Assembly: GCA_903895845.1 (NCBI GenBank)
Contig: CAITVK010000048.1
Location: forward strand, 1-64,000
DNA from: an uncultured Chitinophagaceae bacterium
GTDB taxonomy: Bacteria; Bacteroidota; Bacteroidia; Chitinophagales; Chitinophagaceae
DNA: 64,000 bases
Direction of reading: 5' to 3'
A program made the position numbers and the translations under genes. The notes beneath the pieces are model-generated. The model made no database searches and was not told where the DNA came from. It was given only the letters and a program-made list of their open reading frames with translations. This document shows positions 1 through 8,213 of this stretch, piece by piece (positions within the stretch are counted from its first letter, which is position 1; every line of letters starts with the position of its first letter).

Positions 1-236
1 ACGAAGGAGAAATCTAATTCTTTTTCAGCCAGCTATCTCCTAGGTTCGATATAACGGCTCACAGGTTTCGGAAGTGTTTGATACAAGATTTGATAACTTT
101 TTAAAAGTTGTCAAATCTTATTTCCTTTTACAGAACAAGTCATTGCAAGTATAAAAAGCACCAAGTACTACTCTTCATTCGTTTCAAATATTGCCTTAAT
201 CCTCTATCCGATACCCTGATATAGCTTACCAACCCT
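1..236. other. Unassigned left-edge intergenic sequence
   Basis: No convincing reading frame, RNA gene or mobile element is visible here. The only structure is the inverted repeat at 85-119. The gene that ends or starts to the left is outside the window, so the role of this stretch cannot be set. Confidence 0.5.
85..119. terminator. Long AT-rich hairpin, possible terminator
   Basis: The arm starting AAGATTTGATAAC at 85 pairs with the arm ending GTTGTCAAATCTT at 119. The stem is about 15-17 bp with one G-U pair and a very small loop. No clear U-run defines a direction. It may end a gene to the left of the window or mqnD from the right; this is inference from shape alone. Confidence 0.35.
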
Positions 237-446
237 CAAATACTTCATCACTTAATTGAAATAAGTGATGAAGTATTTGACTTTTTTGATCAAGTTTTCC
301 AAAAACTTAATCAAGTATTCATTTTTTTTGATGAAGTTTCTTAATTACTTGATGAAGAAAAAGGTTTTCTTGATGAAGTTTTTCAATTACTTGATCAAGT
401 TTTACGATTAAGTGATGATATTTTCCAATTACTTGATGAAGTTTTT
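237..446. repeat. Array 1: nine 21-bp units with core TGATGAAGT/TGATCAAGT
   Basis: Core copies start at 266, 287, 308, 329, 350, 371, 392, 413 and 434, so every step is exactly 21 bp. The fullest core, ACTTGATCAAGT, is a perfect 12-bp palindrome. The linkers between cores differ in sequence but not in length. The left end is an inverted unit: 237-253 pairs perfectly with 263-279, a 17-bp stem with a 9-nt loop. The array lies beyond the mqnD stop codon (minus strand); the gene on its other side is outside the window. Confidence 0.95.
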
Positions 447-513
447 GGGGCTCTTACAAAAGAAACTTTTAATTGCTAGTTAAAATAAAGGAATGTTTTT
501 TACTTATAACTCA

Positions 514-1332
514 TCATTGAGTAATCACAACTATTTTATTGTACACTTCCACCAACGTATCTACCGCTTTTTTACCCTCAACGCCAAGGTCAATGGTGAA
601 GTTATTTACATAAAGGTCAATGTGTTTGCGCATCACCTCTTCACTCATTTCCTGGGCGTGGCTGCGGATATAGTCCGTTAGTTCGGGATAATTAGAGAAG
701 GCAAACTCTACACTTTTTCGGATAAGTCTATCCACTTTTGCAGCTACTTCATCACCAATCCGATGATGGGCAATAATTCCGCCCAACGGAATAGGCACTT
801 GCAATTGTTGCTCCCAATAATTGCCTAAGTCCATCAGCTTCACCAAACCTTTATCCTGATAAGTAAACCTGTTTTCATGAATAATGACGCCTGCATCTAC
901 TTTTCCGCTCAACACTGCATCTTCTATTTCATTAAAAACAAGGAAAGTCTTTCGCTTGGCATTGGGAAAAGCCATCGAAAACAACAGGTTCGCAGTGGTA
1001 TTTACACCAGGCACAGCAATGGTATACTTATTTACAGTATCCTGCAATTTGGTTGGGTCAATTTCTTTTTTACTGATTAATAAAGGGCCAACGCCCTTAC
1101 CCAAAGCACCACCACTATTCAATAATTGATATTGGGAAAGCACCAATGGAAGCACGCCATAACTAATTTTAGATAGGTCGAGTTTACCAGCCCTTGCCCA
1201 TTCGTTAAGGGTTTGTACGTCTTCCAACTGCACGTCAAATTCCAAACCTTCAGTATCAATCTTCTTGTTTACGAGGGCATCAAAAATAAAAGTATCGTTA
1301 GGGCAAGGGGAAAAGCCAAGAGAGAGTTTCAT
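514..1332 (-). CDS. mqnD: 1,4-dihydroxy-6-naphthoate synthase MqnD
   Basis: The 272-residue protein fits MqnD of the futalosine menaquinone pathway. MqnD converts cyclic dehypoxanthine futalosine to 1,4-dihydroxy-6-naphthoate in the cytoplasm. The N-terminal GFSPCPNDTF motif (residues 6-15) is typical, and the fold is of the periplasmic-binding-protein type, but no signal peptide is present, as expected. The length is normal. It lies 45 bp downstream of mqnB, so two steps of one pathway sit together at the end of the leucine cluster. The ATG at 1332 is preceded by a short-period AATGATT repeat that resembles the leader of the leuA-like gene. Confidence 0.93.
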   Translation of the reverse strand: MKLSLGFSPCPNDTFIFDALVNKKIDTEGLEFDVQLEDVQTLNEWARAGKLDLSKISYGVLPLVLSQYQLLNSGGALGKGVGPLLISKKEIDPTKLQDTVNKYTIAVPGVNTTANLLFSMAFPNAKRKTFLVFNEIEDAVLSGKVDAGVIIHENRFTYQDKGLVKLMDLGNYWEQQLQVPIPLGGIIAHHRIGDEVAAKVDRLIRKSVEFAFSNYPELTDYIRSHAQEMSEEVMRKHIDLYVNNFTIDLGVEGKKAVDTLVEVYNKIVVITQ

Positions 1333-1377
1333 AATAATGATTAAATGATTTGAATGATGGAATGATTAGTCTATTAC

Positions 1378-2019
1378 TTACAACTTAATACCTAAAACTG
1401 TTTCAATAAGAACCCGATTTGCATTCTCCACCGCTTCCTTAATCTTCCATTTCGATTTATCACGTTCGCCAATATAATTGCTCAATCCGCGTATTTGCAA
1501 GTAAGGAGTGTTTAAATCGTTGCCAATATAATGCAAAGCCGCTCCTTCCATACTTTCTATTGAAGGGTTATACAAAGATTTTAGCTGCGCAATACGCTCT
1601 TTTCTAGTAGTTATTTCATTAACCGTAAGGGCGGAAACTGTTGGTAATTGCCTTTGATTATAAGCTGATAGATGTTTATTGATTAATCTGCAATTGGTAA
1701 AAGGTGTATCATTTGGGGCTAAAAATTTAGTTTGGAATAAATCTTTCCATTCACCATTTTCTTCTACGCCCGTATCACCCAATATTTCTTCTTTCACCAA
1801 AACTACTTTTCCTAAATTTATTGAAGTATCAAAACAACCAGCAATACCTACTTGAATAATTAGGTCGGGCTTGAGGGTTAAAGCCAGTTTGGTTAAAGAA
1901 ACTGCCGCCGCCAACATACCCACGCCCGTAATATGAAAGGAAATATTGGGCAAAGCATTTAGTTGCTGTTTAGCAGTAGCCACTTCCATCTCAGTAGCCG
2001 AAACAATAAGAATCTTCAT
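1378..2019 (-). CDS. mqnB: Futalosine hydrolase MqnB
   Basis: This is a nucleoside-phosphorylase-fold hydrolase of about 213 residues. Futalosine hydrolase removes hypoxanthine from futalosine in menaquinone synthesis. The N-terminus MKILIVSATEMEV, the glycine-rich GIAGCFD segment, the SMEGAALHY motif that would contact the ribose, and a C-terminal RGLSNYIGERD segment all fit. A longer frame runs upstream to 2070, but its extra 17 residues do not look like family sequence, so the ATG at 2019 is preferred. 5'-methylthioadenosine nucleosidase is the main alternative; the adjacent mqnD supports MqnB. Confidence 0.9.
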   Translation of the reverse strand: MKILIVSATEMEVATAKQQLNALPNISFHITGVGMLAAAVSLTKLALTLKPDLIIQVGIAGCFDTSINLGKVVLVKEEILGDTGVEENGEWKDLFQTKFLAPNDTPFTNCRLINKHLSAYNQRQLPTVSALTVNEITTRKERIAQLKSLYNPSIESMEGAALHYIGNDLNTPYLQIRGLSNYIGERDKSKWKIKEAVENANRVLIETVLGIKL

Positions 2020-2067
2020 AAAGGCAAAGGTGGGGGAAAAACAAATGCCGTTAGAAATTTCCAACGG

Positions 2068-2106
2068 CATTATAACTCATAACTTATAATTCATAACTCA
2101 TAACTA
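2068..2106. repeat. Short-period AT-rich repeat between leuB and mqnB
   Basis: The gap between mqnB and leuB is filled by near-repeats of CATAACT and CATAACTTATAATT with a step of about 9-10 bp. It differs in sequence and period from the 21-bp arrays. Similar short-period AT repeats fill other gaps of this cluster. Confidence 0.7.
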
Positions 2107-2107
2107 C

Positions 2108-3178
2108 TTAAAGGAACTTCAACACTTCCGCTCCCATTGCATCAGTACCCAAAATCTTTTCTGCAGGTGTTTTTGCATCTGCAATATCACGTGTACGGAA
2201 ACCTTCTTTCAATACCTTATCTACAGCAGAAATGACTAGCTCGGACTCTTCTTTCATTCCAAAAGAAATATCCAATAACAATGCAGCCGACAAAATAGAA
2301 GCCAACGGATTAGCTACTCCCTTACCAGTAATATCGTGCGCCGAACCGTGGATTGGTTCGTAAACACCCGTGCCATCACCAACAGAAGCAGAAGCCAACA
2401 TACCCATTGAACCAGCAATTTGAGAAGCTTCGTCCGTTAATATATCACCAAACAAATTGGCAGTAACCACTACATCAAAACGTGCAGGGTTCTTAATCAA
2501 CATCATTGCTAATGCATCTACAAACTGGTATTCTACTTCTACATCAGGATATTCTGGCGCAATCTTTTGGATTACTTCTCTCCACAAACGGCTAGTTTCT
2601 AACACGTTAGCTTTATCTACAGAGCACAATTTCTTTCTACGGGTTCTTGCTGCTTCAAAAGCTTTACGACCAATACGCTCTACTTCGAAGCGGCTATATT
2701 CAGCCACATCATACGCCGTATCGCCATTGTTCTTACGGCCTTTTTCACCGAAGTATATATCGCCAGTCAATTCACGGAAGAAAAGGATATCTGCACCCTT
2801 TAATATTTCTGGTTTAATACTAGAAGCATCCAACAACTCATCAAATAATTTGATTGGGCGAAGGTTGGCATACAAACCAAGCTCCTTACGCATCTTCAAT
2901 AAACCTTGCTCAGGACGAACTTTTGCGCTTGGATCATTATCATACTTCGGGTGACCAACTGCACCAAACAACACGGCGTCAGAAGCTTTCATCTTAGCCA
3001 ATGTTTCATCTGGCAAAGGATTACCAGTAGCCTCAATAGCCACGTGACCAATCAATGCTTCGTCATACGTAAACTCATGACCAAACTTGGCAGCTATCTT
3101 ATCCAATACTAATTTACCTACTGCGGTAACTTCTTGTCCTATTCCATCTCCTGGAACAATAAGGATGTTTTTTTTCAT
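2108..3178 (-). CDS. leuB: 3-isopropylmalate dehydrogenase LeuB
   Basis: The 356-residue cytoplasmic enzyme oxidises and decarboxylates 3-isopropylmalate with NAD in leucine synthesis. The N-terminal PGDGIG, the FRELTGDIYFG segment, the DKANVL lysine region and the NLFGDILTDEA metal-binding segment identify the family. The DDGT-type end is replaced by SVGDGTGVYEPIHGSAHDI, normal for LeuB. It sits downstream of an acyltransferase gene that interrupts the leu cluster. The length is that of the family and no break is seen. Confidence 0.96.
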   Translation of the reverse strand: MKKNILIVPGDGIGQEVTAVGKLVLDKIAAKFGHEFTYDEALIGHVAIEATGNPLPDETLAKMKASDAVLFGAVGHPKYDNDPSAKVRPEQGLLKMRKELGLYANLRPIKLFDELLDASSIKPEILKGADILFFRELTGDIYFGEKGRKNNGDTAYDVAEYSRFEVERIGRKAFEAARTRRKKLCSVDKANVLETSRLWREVIQKIAPEYPDVEVEYQFVDALAMMLIKNPARFDVVVTANLFGDILTDEASQIAGSMGMLASASVGDGTGVYEPIHGSAHDITGKGVANPLASILSAALLLDISFGMKEESELVISAVDKVLKEGFRTRDIADAKTPAEKILGTDAMGAEVLKFL

Positions 3179-3241
3179 TTTTTTCTTAATAAATACTTGT
3201 CAATTAATACTATTTTTTGTTTGAGATTTATTGGTAAAAGT

Positions 3242-4255
3242 CTAAAGTAGCCTTTGCTTATATTCACGATACTTTATCTTCTTTGAAATATCTTCTGAAA
3301 ACGCTTCTATGATTTTATAAAAAATAAGGGAAACCAAAACAACAAAAACAACTGTAACTACAAATAGTAGCCAACTGTAAGATGGGTTTATTCTTGGCTT
3401 CAATAGATTAATGAATTTAATTCCAATTGGAAAATGAATTAAGTAGATAGAGTAGGAGATTGTTCCTATGAATTTAAGGGAGGAAAATACCTGTTTCCTG
3501 TATAGAAGTATGAAAGATAGCGTGAAGGTTGAACATAAAAAAGCAGGCAACTCATAAAAGAAATACGAAAATCCTACAAGTGATGCAAGAGAAAAAGAAT
3601 TAATCCACCTGTTTCCAATACCCAGGTAAATCATAAATGCAGTATTGCCGATAAAGAAAAAAACAAAATATTTTAACAAGGAAAAGTTTTCGACTAGACT
3701 AGTATGACCTAAGAAAAGAAAAACTGGGACGACCAAAAAGTAAGCTAGTAATGAATAGTTGACTAAGAGTACATAGAACAATCCAACAAACAAATAATAT
3801 TGGGCTTCAACTGCTAATGTCCAAAAAACCGGATTATCTGGAGGGAAATGCAAGTAGACCAAACTTCTAGTAATGGAAGCGAAATCTTCTGGAAATTCTA
3901 CATGCCTGGTTTTATACGAAAAATACATTATAACCAGCGTTATAAACAAAGCGAGCAGATAAGGAGGGTGCAGTCTTAGTAGTCTTTTGTATAAAAAAGT
4001 AAAATAGTCGCCTAGCTGATACTTACCCTTGTACAAACTATATGGTATTATAAACCCGGAAATGACAAAAAATATTTCTACTCCAAACTTTCCATACTGT
4101 TTAAAAAATAGAAAGAGTTTTGTGAAAAAATGATCTCCAGCAGATAAAGGATTACCGTAATGACAGAAACAAACCATTATTACAGCTAACCCCCTCAATA
4201 AGACTAAGCTATCAAGGTGATTAGTTTGAGCTGTGAAAGGTTTGTTCTCATTCAT
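3242..4255 (-). CDS. Acyltransferase 3 (OafA/YrhL-type) membrane protein
   Basis: The 337-residue protein has about ten hydrophobic helices and no signal peptide. The N-terminal LDSLVLLRGLAVIMVCFCHYG carries the family histidine (near residue 32), and RLLRLHPPY is the usual arginine motif. The family O-acylates sugars or lipids at the inner membrane; the substrate here is unknown. It lies 31 bp from the leuA-like stop side and 63 bp before leuB, so a membrane enzyme sits inside the leucine genes. No functional link to leucine synthesis is known. It reads as an insertion, but no repeats flank it. Confidence 0.85.
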   Translation of the reverse strand: MNENKPFTAQTNHLDSLVLLRGLAVIMVCFCHYGNPLSAGDHFFTKLFLFFKQYGKFGVEIFFVISGFIIPYSLYKGKYQLGDYFTFLYKRLLRLHPPYLLALFITLVIMYFSYKTRHVEFPEDFASITRSLVYLHFPPDNPVFWTLAVEAQYYLFVGLFYVLLVNYSLLAYFLVVPVFLFLGHTSLVENFSLLKYFVFFFIGNTAFMIYLGIGNRWINSFSLASLVGFSYFFYELPAFLCSTFTLSFILLYRKQVFSSLKFIGTISYSIYLIHFPIGIKFINLLKPRINPSYSWLLFVVTVVFVVLVSLIFYKIIEAFSEDISKKIKYREYKQRLL

Positions 4256-4285
4256 TTAAATAGACTTTGCATTAAAATTTAGTCC

Positions 4286-5809
4286 TTATATACTGTTCAA
4301 CATTTTCTCGGTCGCTTTAATTGCAGCCACTGTTTGATCGCTATCTAGCCCTCTTGTTTTAAACTCTTTGCCATTATGCAACCAAGTAATGATGGTTTCG
4401 CACAATGCATCAGACTTTCCACCTGGGGGAATGCGCACCGTATAATCGGTTAATAAAGGCAACTCTATTTTCTTCTGCTTATAAATCTTCTTCAGAGCAT
4501 TTACAAAGGCATCGTACTGACCATCACCTTGTGCATGTTCTTCAAAAGACTCTCCATCGATACTTATTTCTAAGGTAACCGATGGCTTTAGATTTTTAGA
4601 ATGGGTCAGTACATAATTCTTTATCTGAACCTTTGCCTCAATAGAATTACTGTCCAACACATCAGAAATGATATAAGGCAAATCTGCCTGGGTAACCATT
4701 TCTTTTCTGTCGCCCAACTCGATAATCCGTTGGGTCACTTTCTTTAGGTCAGCATCACTAAGTTTAATGCCTAACTGCTGTAAGTTGTTTTCGATATTTG
4801 CCTTTCCACTTGTTTTACCAAGGGCATATTTGCGTTGACGACCGAAACGTTCGGGCATCAAATCATTGTAATAAAGATTGTTTTTCTTATCACCGTCAGC
4901 ATGAATACCAGCAGTTTGGGTAAAAACATTCTCACCCACAACAGGCTTGTTGGCTGAAATTCTAAAGCCAGAAAATGTTTCTACCAATTTACTTACGGAG
5001 TATAAAGACTTTTCGACAACGCTCGTCTTTATTTCTGGCAAATAGTCGTTCATTACAGCTACAGCACTTGCTAAGGGTGCATTACCTGCACGTTCACCCA
5101 TTCCATTAATGGTTAGGTGTAAGCCCTTTGCGCCTGCTTTTACGGCTTCCAATACATTAGCGGTACTTAAATCGTAGTCGTTATGGGCATGAAAGTCGAA
5201 ATGAAGTTGTGGGTAACGTTCAACCAATTCAGAGATATAAGCATAAGTTTCAGAAGGGATCAAAATGCCCAACGTGTCTGGTAACAAAACGCGTTTGATG
5301 GGTTGCGTTGCTAAGAAGTCTATGTATTGCAACACATACTCTTTTGAGTTACGCATCCCATTACTCCAATCTTCGAGGTAAATATTGCAAGAAATCCCTT
5401 TTGTATTTGCAAGGGCAACCACCTTGGCCACATCGGCAAAATGTTCTTCTGGTTTCTTTTTCAGTTGATGGGTAAGATGGTTTAAAGACCCTTTGGTAAG
5501 TAGGTTCATCACCTTTGCACCCGACTCTACCATCCAGTTTACGGAAGTTTCGCCATCTACAAAAGTCAGTACTTCTACCTTATCCAGCAATCCATTTTCG
5601 GCAGCCCAGCTAGTAATCTTTTTTACAGCCTGAAACTCTCCTTCCGAAACACGGGCAGAGGCAATCTCAATCCTATCAACCTTCACTTCATTCAATAATA
5701 ACTGTGCGATGGTCAATTTCTCCGATGCAGAAAAAGATACTCCACTCATCTGTTCACCATCCCTCAGGGTGGTGTCCATTATTTCTATGTGACGTTGTTT
5801 GTTCTTCAA
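4286..5809 (-). CDS. 2-isopropylmalate / citramalate synthase family protein
   Basis: This 507-residue DRE-TIM metallolyase has a C-terminal LeuA-type allosteric domain. The N-terminal DTTLRDGEQ motif, the DFHAHNDYDLS metal site and the NGMGERAGNAPL segment are clear. Residues from about 350 to 507 form the regulatory domain. It joins acetyl-CoA to a 2-oxoacid: 2-oxoisovalerate for leucine, or pyruvate if it is a citramalate synthase. Many Bacteroidota carry two such paralogues, and the sequence alone does not decide which this is. It follows leuD after a gap holding a 23-bp perfect hairpin. Confidence 0.85.
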   Translation of the reverse strand: MKNKQRHIEIMDTTLRDGEQMSGVSFSASEKLTIAQLLLNEVKVDRIEIASARVSEGEFQAVKKITSWAAENGLLDKVEVLTFVDGETSVNWMVESGAKVMNLLTKGSLNHLTHQLKKKPEEHFADVAKVVALANTKGISCNIYLEDWSNGMRNSKEYVLQYIDFLATQPIKRVLLPDTLGILIPSETYAYISELVERYPQLHFDFHAHNDYDLSTANVLEAVKAGAKGLHLTINGMGERAGNAPLASAVAVMNDYLPEIKTSVVEKSLYSVSKLVETFSGFRISANKPVVGENVFTQTAGIHADGDKKNNLYYNDLMPERFGRQRKYALGKTSGKANIENNLQQLGIKLSDADLKKVTQRIIELGDRKEMVTQADLPYIISDVLDSNSIEAKVQIKNYVLTHSKNLKPSVTLEISIDGESFEEHAQGDGQYDAFVNALKKIYKQKKIELPLLTDYTVRIPPGGKSDALCETIITWLHNGKEFKTRGLDSDQTVAAIKATEKMLNSI

Positions 5810-5840
5810 TTATGATTAAATTGATTTGAATGATTGAATT

Positions 5841-5893
5841 GGTTATAAGTATTAAGTAATAGGTATTTAACCTATTACTTAATACTTATAACC
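5841..5893. promoter_or_regulatory. Perfect 23-bp hairpin between leuD and leuA-like gene
   Basis: Bases 5841-5863 (starting GGTTATAAGTATTAAG) are exactly complementary to 5871-5893, with a 7-nt loop TATTTAA. The hairpin starts a few bases after the leuD stop codon and ends about 30 bp before the leuA-like start. It lacks a U-run, so a role in mRNA processing, protection or partial termination is more likely than full termination. Confidence 0.75.
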
Positions 5894-5899
5894 TACAAC

Positions 5900-6496
5900 T
5901 TACACCGCTTTAGCTTCTGCAAATGAAAGAATCTCGTCTTTCATGGCTTGTAGATAATCGATATCATCAAAGCCATTCAATAGATTGTGCTTCTTGTAAC
6001 CGTTAATGTCAAAAGACTCAGACTCACCACTAGCAACAATGGTAATAGTTTGTGCTGGTAAATCAATTTCAATCTCAGCTTTAGGATCAGCTTCTATCGC
6101 TGTAAATATCTTTTCTAAAAAAGAAGGTGATACTTGAACGGGAAGGATACCAATGTTGATAGCGTTTCCTTTAAAGATATCTGCGAAGAAGCTAGATACT
6201 ACAGCTCTAAATCCGTAATCATAAATAGCCCATGCAGCGTGCTCACGGCTACTACCACTACCGAAGTTTGTTCCGCCAACCAATATCTTTCCAGAATAGA
6301 TTGGGTTATTCAAGATAAAATCTTGCTTAGGGGTGTTGTCGTTATTATAACGCCAGTCCCTGAATAGGTTGTCTCCAAAACCCTCACGCTTGGTTGCTTT
6401 TAAGAAACGTGCAGGTATAATTTGGTCTGTATCTATGTTTTCTATTGGCAAAGGAACCGCTGTACTCTTTACCACTGTGAATTTATCGTAAGCCAT
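5900..6496 (-). CDS. leuD: 3-isopropylmalate dehydratase small subunit LeuD
   Basis: The 198-residue small subunit pairs with LeuC to isomerise 2-isopropylmalate to 3-isopropylmalate. Visible markers are IDTDQIIPARFL near the N-terminus and GGTNFGSGSSREHAAWAI around residues 73-90, the substrate-binding swivel motif. The length is usual for the family. It is 47 bp downstream of leuC, with an AT-rich repeat of AATTGATAATT in the gap. Confidence 0.96.
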   Translation of the reverse strand: MAYDKFTVVKSTAVPLPIENIDTDQIIPARFLKATKREGFGDNLFRDWRYNNDNTPKQDFILNNPIYSGKILVGGTNFGSGSSREHAAWAIYDYGFRAVVSSFFADIFKGNAINIGILPVQVSPSFLEKIFTAIEADPKAEIEIDLPAQTITIVASGESESFDINGYKKHNLLNGFDDIDYLQAMKDEILSFAEAKAV

Positions 6497-6543
6497 TATT
6501 TTAAATTGATAATTGTAAATTAATAATTGATAATTAAGAAACC

Positions 6544-7941
6544 TTAGCTCATCAAATCTCTTGGGTCAGTAACAACACCTGTTACAGCAGCAGCAGCAGC
6601 CATTAACGGACTAGCCAATAAGGTACGGCTTCCGGGACCTTGTCTTCCTTCAAAGTTTCTGTTGCTGGTGCTAACCGCATATTTTCCAGCAGGAATCTTA
6701 TCATCATTCATAGCCAAACAAGCCGAACATCCTGGTTGACGAAGTGTGAAACCAGCCTCTGTCAATATATCCAGAATACCTTCTTCCTTAATTTGTGCTT
6801 CTACGATGTGAGAACCCGGAACTATCCAAGCGGTTACATTATCTGCTTTCTTACGACCCTTTACGATAGATGCAAAAGCCCTGAAATCTTCGATACGACC
6901 ATTGGTACAACTACCAATAAATACATAATCTACCTTCTTTCCAATCATTGCTTCTTCTTCTTCAAAGCCCATGTAAGCCAATGATTTTGCATAGGTGGCA
7001 ACCCCACCTTTTAAACCAGTTGCCTTAGGAATATGTTTAGAGATTCCCATTCCCATACCCGGATTTGTTCCGTAGGTAATCATTGGTTCTATATCAGCCG
7101 CATCAAAAGTGTATTCTTTATCGAAGGTTGCATTTGCTTCTGTTTTCAATGTCTTCCAGTAAGCCAAAGATTTATCCCAAGCTTCACCCTTAGGAGCTAG
7201 TTCACGTCCTTTGATGTAGTTGAAAGTAGTTTCGTCTGGGGCAATCATACCTCCACGAGCACCCATTTCAATACTCATATTACAAACGGTCATCCTTCCT
7301 TCCATGCTCATATTCTCAAACACCTCACCAGCATATTCTACAAAATAACCTGTTGCACCAGCAGTAGTTAGTTGCGAAATGATGTATAAAGTAACATCTT
7401 TTGGCGTAACACCTTTGTTCAATTTACCATTTACCGTAATGCGCATGCTTTGCGGTTTAGGTTGCATGATACATTGAGAAGATAAAACCATCTCCACTTC
7501 AGAGGTGCCGATACCGAAGGCGATAGCGCCAAAAGCACCGTGCGTAGAAGTATGAGAGTCACCACAAACGATGGTCATTCCTGGGAGGGTGATACCATTT
7601 TCTGGTCCTACCACGTGAACAATACCGTTTTTAGGATTACCCAAACCCCAATGGGAAATACCATGTTTAGCACTATTGCTTTCTAAAGCTTTCAACTGGT
7701 TTGCAGACAATGGATCCTGTACTGGCAAGTGTTGGTTAATGGTTGGTGTGTTGTGATCGGCAGTAGCAAAAGTGTTCTTAGGGAACATCACTTTCAAACC
7801 CCTGCTTTCTAAACCTAGAAAAGCTACTGGGCTTGTTACTTCGTGAATGAAGTGTCTGTCGATGAAAAATACATCTGGACCATCTTCTATCTTACGAATT
7901 ACGTGGGCATCCCACACCTTATCAAACAATGTATTAGCCAT
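6544..7941 (-). CDS. leuC: 3-isopropylmalate dehydratase large subunit LeuC
   Basis: The 465-residue aconitase-family subunit carries the three expected cluster cysteines: C345 in IGSCTNGR and C405 and C408 in GCSACLAMN, which bind the 4Fe-4S cluster. [22 protein letters not shown] is the conserved substrate segment. It is the first gene of the leucine cluster and lies divergent from a LysR regulator 272 bp away, so the shared gap probably holds its promoter. No damage is seen. Confidence 0.97.
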   Translation of the reverse strand: MANTLFDKVWDAHVIRKIEDGPDVFFIDRHFIHEVTSPVAFLGLESRGLKVMFPKNTFATADHNTPTINQHLPVQDPLSANQLKALESNSAKHGISHWGLGNPKNGIVHVVGPENGITLPGMTIVCGDSHTSTHGAFGAIAFGIGTSEVEMVLSSQCIMQPKPQSMRITVNGKLNKGVTPKDVTLYIISQLTTAGATGYFVEYAGEVFENMSMEGRMTVCNMSIEMGARGGMIAPDETTFNYIKGRELAPKGEAWDKSLAYWKTLKTEANATFDKEYTFDAADIEPMITYGTNPGMGMGISKHIPKATGLKGGVATYAKSLAYMGFEEEEAMIGKKVDYVFIGSCTNGRIEDFRAFASIVKGRKKADNVTAWIVPGSHIVEAQIKEEGILDILTEAGFTLRQPGCSACLAMNDDKIPAGKYAVSTSNRNFEGRQGPGSRTLLASPLMAAAAAVTGVVTDPRDLMS

Positions 7942-7998
7942 AACGCTGTTGTTTTATTTATTAAAAATAGTTTGCAAATATCTAATAATATTAGTCAA

Positions 7999-8114
7999 TT
8001 TCGCCACAAAGACACAAAGACTGAAAGCGGCACTAAGAAAAAAAGAAAGAAAAAGAAGTTCAAATCTTATTTCTTATTTGTGCTCATTAGTGGCTTGGTG
8101 TCTTTGTGGCGAAA
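7999..8114. repeat. 116-bp palindromic element, copy 1
   Basis: The left end, TTTCGCCACAAAGACACAAA (7999-8018), is the reverse complement of the right end 8095-8114 with one mismatch. The interior is A-rich and holds CACTAAG and TTAGTGG, which can also pair. A second copy lies at 29355-29466. It has no coding capacity and lies between leuC and the LysR gene. It resembles the CACAAAG-type palindromes seen in many Bacteroidota intergenic regions; this is from memory, not a search. Confidence 0.85.
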
Positions 8115-8164
8115 AACAAATAGCTTTCTCTGCCATCGTGCCACAAAAGTAATTGCTTTGTTTA

Positions 8165-8189
8165 TGACAAAAACATACTTATTTTGTCA
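8165..8189. promoter_or_regulatory. Candidate LysR operator
   Basis: TGACAAAA (8165-8172) and TTTTGTCA (8182-8189) form an exact 8-bp inverted repeat with a 9-bp spacer, 25-49 bp upstream of the LysR start and in the gap shared with leuC. LysR proteins commonly bind such sites and repress their own gene. That this protein binds here is inference. Confidence 0.45.
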
Positions 8190-8213
8190 ATTATCAATAC
8201 TTAATAGGTATAT

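Noticed and set aside
42-50. GGTTCGAT as a tRNA T-loop
   Set aside because: The flanking bases do not pair into a T-stem, and no acceptor or anticodon stem is found.
2020-2070. Longer N-terminus for the futalosine hydrolase
   Set aside because: The extra 17 residues precede the natural MKILIVSATE start and overlap repeat sequence.
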